From positions 43,073 through 107,072 of the forward strand of contig CANEUH010000012.1 of the NCBI GenBank assembly GCA_947441615.1: 64,000 bases of DNA, in the 5' to 3' direction. Every line of letters begins with the position of its first letter. Position 1 is the stretch's first letter. The translations under genes were made by a program, and so were the position numbers. Below the pieces are notes generated by a model. It did not search any database, was not told the DNA's origin, and saw only the letters and a list, made by a program, of their open reading frames with translations. This stretch comes from Bacteriovoracaceae bacterium. Its GTDB lineage: Bacteria; Bdellovibrionota; Bacteriovoracia; Bacteriovoracales; Bacteriovoracaceae. Below are positions 16,822-25,129 of this stretch, piece after piece.

Positions 16822-18479
16822 TGAAACTTTTACTATTGTTAGTATTTTTATGTACAAATCTCTTCGCCGATGAAGTTAGGGTTGAACTTAATCCCACAAG
16901 ACCGGTAGCGGGAGAAGTTTTTCAAGCCTACTTTCGAGTTTTTACTTCAGATGCTGATGACCCCTTGGTGAATTTTAGCCCTGGTGGCGTGGAGGTTGTT
17001 GGAAAATCAAACCAAGGTATCTCAACTCGAACAATTTACGCTAATGGGAAACTGACTGTAACGAGAGAGATAACATTAGTTTATGATCTTGTTGCCTCTC
17101 GCCCTGGCACAAGTTTTCTTAGGGATATAACTGTTCAGATTGGTGGAAGAACGCTTAGGCATTCAGCCGTTTCAATCACAGTTTTGAAGGAAGCTGAGCA
17201 ATTGGATGATGTCTTTGTGATGGCCGATGTACCAAAAAAATCAGTGTTCTTGGGAGAGGGTATTATTGTTCGTTATTATCTTTATAGTAAAGTTCCTGTG
17301 AGTAATCTTGACGTGAAAAAGTATCCAAAACTTAATCATTTTTTGAAACGTTTTATACAAGAGCCAGAAAGAACGGAAAGAGTTTCTGTTGAAGGTCAGC
17401 TGTATATGCGCACTCAAATATATGCGGCTAAACTATTTCCTGAAAAAATTGGAGAACAAAAAATTGATAGCCTACACCTTACAGCAACTTATCCGAGCTC
17501 CAAATCAAATGACCCCTTCGGTGCCTTTGGACTGAATAGAGATTTCAAAACTAAAACCATGAGTAGTGAAACGATAAAAATTGAGGTTAAGCCCTTACCT
17601 GGGCCAATCCCCCCTCATTTCACTGGATTGGTTGGGCAGCATGATATCCAAATTCAGGTTGGTAATTCCAAGTTGATTGTAAATGAGCCACTTGAAATTA
17701 AATTAACCGTTACTGGTGTCGGTGCACTTGAAAATCTCGAAGCTCCTGAGTTAATAAAAAACCCTGGCCTAGAAGAATTTGAGTCAAATGGAGACTTGAA
17801 GATCGCAGACGCGGATAGTGCCACCAAGGTTTTTGACTACACTTTTCTTGCCAAAGAAAATTTAAATCTCCCTGGTAAGGACATTACACTCAGTTACTTT
17901 GATCAGGGATTGGAAAAATATATTCCAGTTCAACTACGCATTCCTGATATTACAGTTGCTGGGGGGCAAGCGAAGTCAGAGAAGAAAAATGAAACTCCTG
18001 TCGAAAAAGATAAAGCGGGAATCGCTAAACCCAAAGATATTCTTCCCGTTATTAAAGATATGGCGTCACCTATTTCTTTTGAAGGGCTTGAGTGGAAAAA
18101 ATGGCTACCATTTTTAAATTTATCTCTTGGGATTTTCGCCCTTCTTTTGTCAATTAGTTGGGCATTTAAAGCGGAAAGATTTAATTTTAAGAAAAAGATC
18201 AATATCCCGCAGTCATTTAAGAAGGGCGAGTTTAAACTTAATCACTTCGTCCAGTGGCTAGGCCCAATAATCAAGGAAACTGGTAAATCTCCTTTAGTGA
18301 TTATAAAGGAATCAAGTCTCTCAGATGAAGCTAAGGCCTATTTTATTGATTTATTATCTGCAAATGACTACAAAGAGTACTCATCTAAAAAGGTTCAAGT
18401 TGATTTTAAGTACCGATCGGCCCCTTTCAAAGAACTCGGTAAATATATTGAGAGTGTAAATGATGAAAGTTTTAAATAA
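16818..18479 (+). CDS. batD: BatD-like periplasmic protein
   Basis: A signal peptide (1-17, ending LFAD) is followed by repeated Ig-like beta domains containing the BatD hallmarks: GEVFQAYFRV, LGEGIIVRYYLY near residue 145-157 and NEPLEIKLTV near 295. A membrane helix at about 428-445 precedes a cytoplasmic tail of roughly 100 residues. The length (553 aa) is usual. It is the last Bat component, and its 3' end overlaps ribF by 20 bases. The role proposed for the family is envelope stress or oxygen tolerance, but the mechanism is not settled. Confidence 0.9.
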   Translation: MMKLLLLLVFLCTNLFADEVRVELNPTRPVAGEVFQAYFRVFTSDADDPLVNFSPGGVEVVGKSNQGISTRTIYANGKLTVTREITLVYDLVASRPGTSFLRDITVQIGGRTLRHSAVSITVLKEAEQLDDVFVMADVPKKSVFLGEGIIVRYYLYSKVPVSNLDVKKYPKLNHFLKRFIQEPERTERVSVEGQLYMRTQIYAAKLFPEKIGEQKIDSLHLTATYPSSKSNDPFGAFGLNRDFKTKTMSSETIKIEVKPLPGPIPPHFTGLVGQHDIQIQVGNSKLIVNEPLEIKLTVTGVGALENLEAPELIKNPGLEEFESNGDLKIADADSATKVFDYTFLAKENLNLPGKDITLSYFDQGLEKYIPVQLRIPDITVAGGQAKSEKKNETPVEKDKAGIAKPKDILPVIKDMASPISFEGLEWKKWLPFLNLSLGIFALLLSISWAFKAERFNFKKKINIPQSFKKGEFKLNHFVQWLGPIIKETGKSPLVIIKESSLSDEAKAYFIDLLSANDYKEYSSKKVQVDFKYRSAPFKELGKYIESVNDESFK

Positions 18480-19404
18480 TCTCTCTGAGATCCAAAATGT
18501 TTTTGGCAACCAACCAGAGATCGGTTTAACGATTGGTAACTTTGACGGAGTGCACATCGGCCACCGTCAATTATTGCAAAAAATTAGCAGGGATTGTGTT
18601 TCTAAAAGCTTAAAATTTACTCTTGTGACCTTCGTTCCCCACCCTCAAAAGATTCTTCAGCCTGAAAAATCTCATCTCCTCATTAATACCTATGAAGATC
18701 GAAGAAAATTACTAGAAGAAATGGGTGTTGATATTTTAATTGAGCTTAAATTCACCAGGGATTTTAGTACTCTTAAGGGGGAGGATTTCTTAAATAAGTA
18801 CCTCCTTTCATATCCTGGATTGAAGGTCTTTTACCTAGGCTATGATTTTGCCTTCGGTGCGAACAAAGAGGGAACGCATGATCTTGTCCGCGGCCTTTGT
18901 TATCCAAAGGGAATTGAGGTTGATATACAACCAAAATTCGAGTTTCAAGGTGACGTGGTTTCTTCGAGTTTAATTAGAGATAAACTTAGGGATGGAAAAA
19001 TTACTGAATTAGAAACAATTCTTAATCGTCCGTTCCATGTGGAAGGGGTTGTTGTCAAAGGTGAGGGCCGAGGAAAGAAGATAGGCTTTCCTACTGCTAA
19101 TATCCAGATAGGTGCTGATTTGATCATTCCTCAAAAAGGAGTTTATGTTACAAGGACAAGTTATAAAGAGATGGTTTATCAATCTGTAACGAATATTGGT
19201 AATAATCCAACTTTTAAGGATACTGAACATATTCATATTGAAACGAATCTTTTTGATTTTAATAATGATATATACGGAGAAGTTCTTCATATTGAGTTTT
19301 TGCACAAAATAAGAGATGAGAAAAAATTTTCAACAGTGAACGATCTTATTGAGCAAATAAAAAAAGATGTCGCTTCCGCTAAGACTATTTTGGCGAATCG
19401 ATGA
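18460..19404 (+). CDS. ribF: Bifunctional riboflavin kinase / FAD synthetase
   Basis: Phosphorylates riboflavin to FMN and adenylylates it to FAD. The N-terminal nucleotidyltransferase has IGNFDGVHIGHRQL (residues 25-38), HPQ near 61 and SSSLIR at 168-173. The C-terminal kinase has GRGKKIGFPTANI (203-215). At 314 aa it has the usual length for bacterial RibF. ATG 18460 and ATG 18463 are adjacent start options, both inside the end of batD. The aroE start overlaps its stop by four bases, so these metabolic genes ride on the Bat operon transcript. Confidence 0.95.
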   Translation: MMKVLNNLSEIQNVFGNQPEIGLTIGNFDGVHIGHRQLLQKISRDCVSKSLKFTLVTFVPHPQKILQPEKSHLLINTYEDRRKLLEEMGVDILIELKFTRDFSTLKGEDFLNKYLLSYPGLKVFYLGYDFAFGANKEGTHDLVRGLCYPKGIEVDIQPKFEFQGDVVSSSLIRDKLRDGKITELETILNRPFHVEGVVVKGEGRGKKIGFPTANIQIGADLIIPQKGVYVTRTSYKEMVYQSVTNIGNNPTFKDTEHIHIETNLFDFNNDIYGEVLHIEFLHKIRDEKKFSTVNDLIEQIKKDVASAKTILANR

Positions 19405-20108
19405 GACTTGGACTTCTGGGCTATCCAATTCAGCACTCAAAATCACCCGAGCTTTACAGAAAACATCTCGCCTCTCGCCTTTCTAGTTATGAATTGTTTT
19501 CTTTTGAAAATAAGACGTTGATTCCGGAGTTGAACTATTTCCGATCTAGATTAGATGGCCTAAACATCACCTCACCTTACAAATCTCATTTCTTTCATGA
19601 GGTGGAAATAAATGATCTTTCAGTCATGAACCTTGGTGCTATCAATACAATTGGATTTAGTCCTGAGGGAATTTTTGGTACGAATACGGATCTCATTGCT
19701 GTAAAAAAGATTTTAAAAAATTTTCAAACTCGATACCCTCATCTTAAAATTTTACTTCTTGGTGATGGAGTCATGGCAAACTTGACTAGAGTAGTTGCAA
19801 GTCATCTTGGGCTTCCGCTTGAGCAATTCTCGCGCAAACTTTGTCATGGATTTAACGAATTAAATCTTTCGAAGTATTATCAAAAAGGCTCACAACCAAT
19901 CGTTATTAATGCTTGTTCCAGGGATTTTATTTTCACAGGTAATGTAACAGGTGAAGAAATATTTTGGGACTATAACTACGCCTTTCCTCCTCATGCTTCC
20001 CACCTTCCTGGTCTTGTAAAAACCTATATTGATGGTCAGGAATTACTAGAGCTCCAGGCAATCTCCGCCATTGAATTTTGGGAAGAACTTACCCCTAAAC
20101 TTAAGTAG
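19401..20108 (+). CDS. aroE: Shikimate dehydrogenase, short form
   Basis: Reduces 3-dehydroshikimate to shikimate in aromatic amino acid synthesis. The substrate-binding half is well kept: GYPIQHSKSP (7-16), GLNITSPYK with catalytic Lys61, AINTI (80-84) and NTD with Asp97. The NADP half is shorter and its glycine-rich loop reads LLGDGVMANLTR instead of the usual GxGGAxxA. At 235 aa it is about 35 residues shorter than typical AroE, so the nucleotide-binding half may be reduced. The related step enzyme aroQ lies at 34.9 kb in the same window. Last gene of the operon. Confidence 0.85.
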   Translation: MRLGLLGYPIQHSKSPELYRKHLASRLSSYELFSFENKTLIPELNYFRSRLDGLNITSPYKSHFFHEVEINDLSVMNLGAINTIGFSPEGIFGTNTDLIAVKKILKNFQTRYPHLKILLLGDGVMANLTRVVASHLGLPLEQFSRKLCHGFNELNLSKYYQKGSQPIVINACSRDFIFTGNVTGEEIFWDYNYAFPPHASHLPGLVKTYIDGQELLELQAISAIEFWEELTPKLK

Positions 20109-20124
20109 TGAATAATCCGAAATA

Positions 20125-20151
20125 GGTTACATACTATTAAAGGGTTACATA
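20125..20151 (+). repeat. Direct repeat GGTTACATA x2 before pilB
   Basis: GGTTACATA occurs at 20125-20133 and again at 20143-20151, 18 bases apart start to start, in the 47-base gap between aroE and pilB. The second copy is 5 bases before the pilB ATG. It could be an operator or part of a promoter; nothing else in the gap explains it. Confidence 0.5.
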
Positions 20152-20155
20152 ATTC

Positions 20156-21826
20156 ATGATTCGTAAAGAATTTATCGACATCGTTACCAATACAGGGATG
20201 GCGACTCTCAAAGAGATGCGCCGCCTCTCTATGGGTAAGGACGATGAAGTGAATGAATTTGAACTTCTTCAAATGCCCTATTTTGATGAGCATAAATTTG
20301 CAAAAATATGCTCTGAAAAATTTGCTGTGACATTTATTGATCTCAGAAATGCCAAAGTTCCTAGTGAAACACTATCTTCTTTAAGAAAACGATTGGTCAT
20401 CAAGTACAGGGCCATTCCAATTCAAAAAACGGCCAATAAAGTCACTCTCGCCACTTTTGATCCGAGTGTTATTTCTGAAGGTACCAAAGAGCTGTCGGAC
20501 GTTTATAAAAAACAAGCAGAGTTCATCCTTACAAACCTTTCTTCTTGGAGAAAATTATTTTCTGGCATTAAAGAGTCCGTTGATGATCTCATTAATAATA
20601 TTCAAGAAGTCACCTCAAATTCGACACAAGAAGAATCGATTAAAGCTGAGGACATTTCTGATGACGTCGTAACTTTTGTGAATAGGCTTCTTGCAGAAGC
20701 CTTTGTTAAGAAAGCATCAGATATTCATGTAGAGCCTTACGAGAGAGTTTTTAGAGTTCGCTTTAGAATAGATGGAAACTTAGTTGAAATTGCTACTCCT
20801 CCAAAGAGTATGATGGCCTCAGTCCTATCGCGTTTAAAAATTATGTCCCAAATGGATATCTCGGAAAAACGAAAGCCTCAAGACGGACGTATTAAATTAA
20901 TGATTGGTGGTAATCCAATTGATTATAGGGTTTCGTCATTACCTACTCTTTTTGGAGAAAAAATTGTTCTACGACTTCTGGATTCTACTAATCTCCAGCT
21001 TGATATGACGAAGCTTGGTTTTGAGCAAAAACAACTTGACGTGTTTAAAGAGGGGATTCACCGACCTTTCGGAATGTGTCTTGTCACTGGCCCAACGGGA
21101 TCTGGTAAAACAACCACTCTTTATTCAGCGATCGCAGATTTAAATACACCAGATAATAATATTTCCACAGCAGAAGATCCGGTCGAATTTAACCTAGAAG
21201 GAATTAACCAGGTTAACGTTAAGAAAGAAGTTGGACTTACCTTTGCGACCGCACTGAAAGCGTTTTTAAGACAAGACCCAGATATTATCATGGTGGGTGA
21301 GATAAGAGACTTAGAGGTTGGAGAAATTGCAGTTGAAGCAGCTCTTACTGGTCACTTAGTTCTTTCTACCCTTCACACGAACGATGCCCCAGCGACCGTC
21401 ACTCGTCTTCTTAATATGGGGATTGAACCCTTTCTTGTCGTCGCAGCTTTAAACGTGATTGTGGCCCAAAGGCTTTGCAGGAAGATTTGCATCAATTGTC
21501 GGGAAGAAAGAAAAGCCCTTCCAGAAGAATTAATTGCTTGTGGCTTTGCTCCTGCTTCAGCTGAAAAGATTAAGGTCTATCAGGGTAAGGGGTGCGATAT
21601 TTGTAATAACACTGGCTATAAGGGCCGTGTCGCGATTTACGAAGTTCTTCAGGTCACTCCCAAAGTGCGGGAACTTATTTTAAGGAATGCTTCGGCGGAT
21701 GATATTAAAAAACAAGCAATCAGAGACGGCATGAAAACGCTTCGTATGTGTGCACTCACAAAAGTTGCGCAGGGACTTACGACATTAGAAGAAGCTGTTT
21801 CTAACTCAGCCTCAGATCAACTTTAG
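20156..21826 (+). CDS. pilB: Type IV pilus extension ATPase PilB
   Basis: Hexameric ATPase that powers pilin polymerisation on the cytoplasmic side. It contains the N-terminal GspE/PilB-type domain (about 1-150), then FVNRLLAEAFVKKASDIHVEP, a Walker A GPTGSGKTTT near residue 312, the Asp/Walker B region RQDPDIIMVGEIRD, a His box, and a zinc-binding four-cysteine module (about 440-485: CRKICINC ... CDICNNTG) typical of assembly rather than retraction ATPases. Length (556 aa) is normal. pilT follows after 8 bases and pilC after 6 more, so the three are one operon. Confidence 0.97.
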   Translation: MIRKEFIDIVTNTGMATLKEMRRLSMGKDDEVNEFELLQMPYFDEHKFAKICSEKFAVTFIDLRNAKVPSETLSSLRKRLVIKYRAIPIQKTANKVTLATFDPSVISEGTKELSDVYKKQAEFILTNLSSWRKLFSGIKESVDDLINNIQEVTSNSTQEESIKAEDISDDVVTFVNRLLAEAFVKKASDIHVEPYERVFRVRFRIDGNLVEIATPPKSMMASVLSRLKIMSQMDISEKRKPQDGRIKLMIGGNPIDYRVSSLPTLFGEKIVLRLLDSTNLQLDMTKLGFEQKQLDVFKEGIHRPFGMCLVTGPTGSGKTTTLYSAIADLNTPDNNISTAEDPVEFNLEGINQVNVKKEVGLTFATALKAFLRQDPDIIMVGEIRDLEVGEIAVEAALTGHLVLSTLHTNDAPATVTRLLNMGIEPFLVVAALNVIVAQRLCRKICINCREERKALPEELIACGFAPASAEKIKVYQGKGCDICNNTGYKGRVAIYEVLQVTPKVRELILRNASADDIKKQAIRDGMKTLRMCALTKVAQGLTTLEEAVSNSASDQL

Positions 21827-21834
21827 GAGCTTTT

Positions 21835-22977
21835 ATGGCAGATAGTACAGATACAAGTACCAAAACGAGCACAAGCACTGAGCAGGGTATTGGAAATTTA
21901 CAAATCCAACAATTGTTTAAAGTGATGGTTGATAATGGTGCATCTGATTTACACTTAACAGTCGGATCAGCTCCAGGCATGAGAATTAGTGGTGATATTG
22001 TCAGAGTGAAGGTTGGAAGTTTGGGTCCTGATGACACTAAAAGGCTTATTTACCAAATTTTGACAGAGAAACAGAAAGCGGAATTAGAAAAAAACCTCGA
22101 GCTCGATTTCTCATTCGGAATTAAGGGTCTGGCCCGTTTTAGGGCAAACGTCTTCTACTCGAAAGGTGCTGTGGCAGCAGTTTTTAGACAGATTCCAAGT
22201 TTGATTCCAGACTTTGAGGCCTTGGGTCTTCCTCCAGTTTTATTAGAAATGGTGAATGTGTCTTCTGGATTGTTTCTCGTAACAGGACCAACGGGATCTG
22301 GTAAATCAACGACTCTTGCTTCCATCATAGATAAACTAAATTCTGGTTCAGCTTCACATATTATTACACTTGAAGACCCAATTGAATTTGTTCACCAGCA
22401 TAAACTCTCTTTAGTGAATCAAAGAGAAGTGGGGGCAGATACATTGAGTTTTGGAAAAGGGATCAAGTCCCTTCTTCGGCAAGATCCAGATATTGTTCTT
22501 GTGGGTGAGCTTCGAGATCCTGAAACCATCGAAGCTGCTCTCACCATTGCTGAAACCGGTCACGTCGTTTTTGGTACACTTCACACGAATTCCACCATTC
22601 AAACGATTAACAGGATCATCAACGTTTTCTCTCACGAACAACAAGAACAAATTAGAACCTTATTGTCATTTGTTCTTCATGGAGTGGTCGCCCAGCAGTT
22701 ATTACCAAGGGTCCCTAAGGGAAGGGTCCTGTGTCAGGAAATACTGCGAATTACTCCCGCGATTAGAAACTTAATTCGAGAAGATAAGGTTCATCAAATT
22801 TATTCCCAGATGCAGATTGGTCAGGAAGAAACAGGAATGAATACCATGAACCAACATATTAAAAAGCATCTCGATTCAGGGCTTATTACACCAGAAACGG
22901 CGATGTCCTACTCAAACAACCCTGAGGAGTTAACGAGGATGCTTGGGATAACGAACTCCCCAAGAAAAAAGGGTTAA
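21835..22977 (+). CDS. pilT: Type IV pilus retraction ATPase PilT
   Basis: Hexameric ATPase that depolymerises the pilus and so drives retraction and twitching. The N-terminal PAS-like region (GASDLHLTVGSAPGMRISG) is followed by Walker A GPTGSGKS at about 151-158, LRQDPDIVLVGELRD, and the PilT C-terminal hallmark VAQQLLPRV. There is no zinc-cysteine module, unlike PilB. At 380 aa it carries a Thr/Ser-rich N-terminal extension of about 20 residues. It is co-transcribed with pilB and pilC. Confidence 0.97.
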   Translation: MADSTDTSTKTSTSTEQGIGNLQIQQLFKVMVDNGASDLHLTVGSAPGMRISGDIVRVKVGSLGPDDTKRLIYQILTEKQKAELEKNLELDFSFGIKGLARFRANVFYSKGAVAAVFRQIPSLIPDFEALGLPPVLLEMVNVSSGLFLVTGPTGSGKSTTLASIIDKLNSGSASHIITLEDPIEFVHQHKLSLVNQREVGADTLSFGKGIKSLLRQDPDIVLVGELRDPETIEAALTIAETGHVVFGTLHTNSTIQTINRIINVFSHEQQEQIRTLLSFVLHGVVAQQLLPRVPKGRVLCQEILRITPAIRNLIREDKVHQIYSQMQIGQEETGMNTMNQHIKKHLDSGLITPETAMSYSNNPEELTRMLGITNSPRKKG

Positions 22978-22983
22978 GAGTCC

Positions 22984-24207
22984 ATGCCTAAGTTTAAGTA
23001 TGCCGGATTTACCGCTGATGGAAAAAAGGTCGAAAATACGATCGAAGCGGATACTATTCGAGATGCTAAAAAGATCCTGAAGCGCCAAAACATTCGAGCG
23101 ACAAAGGTCATCGCACCTTCTTTCTTCGAAGTCGATTTAGGCGAATTTATGGTTGAAAAAGGGCTTGCTCGTCCCTTTGGAAGAGTAGAGCTTATGAGAT
23201 TTACTCGTCAGCTCTCGATCCTTATTAATGCCGGTGTTCCCATCCTAGAATGTATGGAAATTCTCCACAAGCAAGAACAAAATATGGTTCTTAAAAGAGT
23301 TGTAAAAAATATTTCCATGCAGATTGAAGAAGGGAAGTCACTTTTCGATGCTATGTCTCAGCAGCAAGGATTTGATAAGCTTTACTGTGCCCTTGTTAAG
23401 GCAGGTGAAGCGGCGGGTATTTTGGATTCGATTCTCATTAAGTTAGCTGAGTTTTTAGAAAAAGCTGAAAAACTTAAAAAACAAGTAAAGTCGGCACTCA
23501 CTTATCCAGTCATTGTTGTTTTTGTAGGTATTGTCGTTATTTTTGGTCTAATGACGTTTGTTGTTCCTCAGTTTGTCGATATTTTAAAAGACTCAGGTCA
23601 AGAGATTCCTTGGATCACGCAAACGGTGATTGATATTTCAGAGTTTTTTCAAAACTACACTCTTCTTCTTATTGCGGCCTTAGTCGCCGGTGGGATGTTT
23701 TTTTTAAATTTTATTAAGACCACGGAGGGAAAGCAGGCCTGGGATAAGTTTACAATGAAAGCACCTTTATTTGGGATGCTCGTTATTAAAGGAAATTTGG
23801 GCTCCTTCACTAGAACTCTTGCTACCATGTTGGCCGCAGGAGTTCCTATCATTGACGCCCTCGAGATTTGTATTGAAACTTTAGATAATACTCAAATAGC
23901 GAAGGATCTTACGAAGGTGAGAAAAGCCGTTATTGAAGGTAAGTCTATAACTGAGCCCTTGGCCCGAATCACTTACTTCCCGCCACTCGTGACACAAATG
24001 ATTAAAGTTGGTGAATCAACCGGTAACCTAGATCAAATGTTAATCAAGGTCGCAGACGTCTTTGAAGAGGAAGTGGAAGAACTGGTCGGGAATTTAACGA
24101 AGTTAATTGAACCGTTAATCCTCGTCGTCTTGGGTGGTATCATCGCCTTCGTTTTGATTGCCATGTATATGCCAATCTTCATGTCTGCGGGTGGTGTTCA
24201 AGAGTAG
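22984..24207 (+). CDS. pilC: Type IV pilus inner-membrane platform protein PilC
   Basis: Polytopic platform on which PilB or PilT acts. It has two GspF domains: the first about 70-190 (RQLSILINAGVPILE), the second about 270-395 (RTLATMLAAGVPIIDAL). Membrane segments lie near residues 172-195, 218-240 and 375-398. At 407 aa it has standard length. It ends the pilB-pilT-pilC unit; 238 bases separate its stop from pilA. Confidence 0.97.
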   Translation: MPKFKYAGFTADGKKVENTIEADTIRDAKKILKRQNIRATKVIAPSFFEVDLGEFMVEKGLARPFGRVELMRFTRQLSILINAGVPILECMEILHKQEQNMVLKRVVKNISMQIEEGKSLFDAMSQQQGFDKLYCALVKAGEAAGILDSILIKLAEFLEKAEKLKKQVKSALTYPVIVVFVGIVVIFGLMTFVVPQFVDILKDSGQEIPWITQTVIDISEFFQNYTLLLIAALVAGGMFFLNFIKTTEGKQAWDKFTMKAPLFGMLVIKGNLGSFTRTLATMLAAGVPIIDALEICIETLDNTQIAKDLTKVRKAVIEGKSITEPLARITYFPPLVTQMIKVGESTGNLDQMLIKVADVFEEEVEELVGNLTKLIEPLILVVLGGIIAFVLIAMYMPIFMSAGGVQE

Positions 24208-24338
24208 CCGCCACAAACTTGGGGCATGGGGAAACCATAGGACCAGACCATCATTAAGGATTTTTATGGTATTTTTTTCCTAAGTATTTAATAATCTATT
24301 AAGAGTTAGAATTTAAGATAATGAATTGTGTTTTGTAA

Positions 24339-24344
24339 TATAAT
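24339..24344 (+). promoter_or_regulatory. Candidate -10 element of the pilA promoter
   Basis: A perfect TATAAT lies about 100 bases before the pilA start. I find no good -35 at 16-18 bases upstream and no clear sigma-54 element, so the assignment is weak. If correct, the mRNA would begin near 24351 and include both leader hairpins. Confidence 0.4.
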
Positions 24345-24362
24345 TGTTTTTGGGGAGTCAGC

Positions 24363-24429
24363 GGATTCATTCTTAATATGAATCCATTTGATGAATCAAA
24401 ATATTAACCAAGATCTCTTAATGATCTTG
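24363..24429 (+). promoter_or_regulatory. Twin leader hairpins with identical loops upstream of pilA
   Basis: Hairpin 1: GGATTCAT (24363-24370) pairs with ATGAATCC (24378-24385), 8 bp, loop TCTTAAT. Hairpin 2: CAAGATC (24409-24415) pairs with GATCTTG (24423-24429), 7 bp, loop TCTTAAT again. The stems differ, while the 7-base loops are the same. Hairpin 2 ends 5 bases before the pilA Shine-Dalgarno (AAGGAG, 24435-24440). A third ATGAATC (24391-24397) could replace the right arm of hairpin 1, allowing two alternative folds. This looks like a post-transcriptional control element. Confidence 0.6.
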
Positions 24430-24445
24430 AGTATAAGGAGTCTTT

Positions 24446-25057
24446 ATGAAAAGTTTCTACGTGTCGCTTAAGCGACAAGATGGATTCACGTTAGTGGAAT
24501 TGATGGTCGTTGTCGCGATTATTGGTCTTCTTTCTGCAGTTGCGATTCCGAATTTTCAAAAGTATCAAGCAAGATCCAAAACTTCTGAGGCTAAACTTCA
24601 GTTGGCAGCGGTTTACACAGCAGAACAGTCTTTTTATTCTGACTACAATATTTATGCTACTTGCCTTAGATATATGGGGTACGATCCATCTGAAGAAATT
24701 AATTCTCGTTATTACACTGTTGGATTCAATGTTGCTAACGTACCTGCAAATGCAGCGTATGATTCGGCTGTGAATTCTGGGTTGACGACTGGTGAGTGTG
24801 CCGCAGCTGCTGCAGCAGCACCAAACTTACACTATTATGTAGCTGGTAAAAGGGTTGCAACTGGTCTTACAAACAACACATTTTTAAACAATACCGCACT
24901 TGGTGATCAGCTGGCTGCTGGTACTCAAACATTTGTTGCTGGAGCTGCCGGTATTGTTCATAAAAGATTTACGACCGCTGGTGTAGCTGCAGATAGTGCA
25001 TCTTCTATGACAATTAACCAAGATAAAGTAATCTCAATAGTGAGAAATGGTTTTTAG
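24446..25057 (+). CDS. pilA: Type IV major prepilin PilA
   Basis: Pilus subunit. A 13-residue basic leader ends in Gly13; the mature protein begins FTLVE with the conserved Glu at +5, then the hydrophobic helix that packs the pilus core. The cut is made by the prepilin peptidase at 28.2 kb. Cys73 and Cys118 could form the disulphide loop. The globular part is Ala/Thr/Asn-rich with an alanine run near 119-126. The total is 203 aa (about 190 mature). It has a strong AAGGAG ribosome site, a structured leader and a 16-bp terminator, consistent with high expression as a single-gene unit. Confidence 0.96.
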   Translation: MKSFYVSLKRQDGFTLVELMVVVAIIGLLSAVAIPNFQKYQARSKTSEAKLQLAAVYTAEQSFYSDYNIYATCLRYMGYDPSEEINSRYYTVGFNVANVPANAAYDSAVNSGLTTGECAAAAAAAPNLHYYVAGKRVATGLTNNTFLNNTALGDQLAAGTQTFVAGAAGIVHKRFTTAGVAADSASSMTINQDKVISIVRNGF

Positions 25058-25066
25058 GCAATCTTT

Positions 25067-25105
25067 AACTTAACTAGAGAGGATTACCCTCTCTAGTTAA
25101 GTTTT
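25067..25105 (+). terminator. Strong intrinsic terminator after pilA
   Basis: A 16-bp perfect stem (25067-25082 with 25088-25103) around the loop ATTAC, followed by a short T tract. It should insulate the downstream pilA copy from pilA transcription. Confidence 0.9.
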
Positions 25106-25129
25106 GGTAGCTTTATAAGACAAAATCAA

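Noticed and set aside
24298..24304. ATTAAGA, exact complement of the TCTTAAT hairpin loops, upstream of pilA
   Set aside because: It lies before the probable -10 element, so it is unlikely to be in the pilA mRNA; a single 7-base match in AT-rich DNA is weak evidence.
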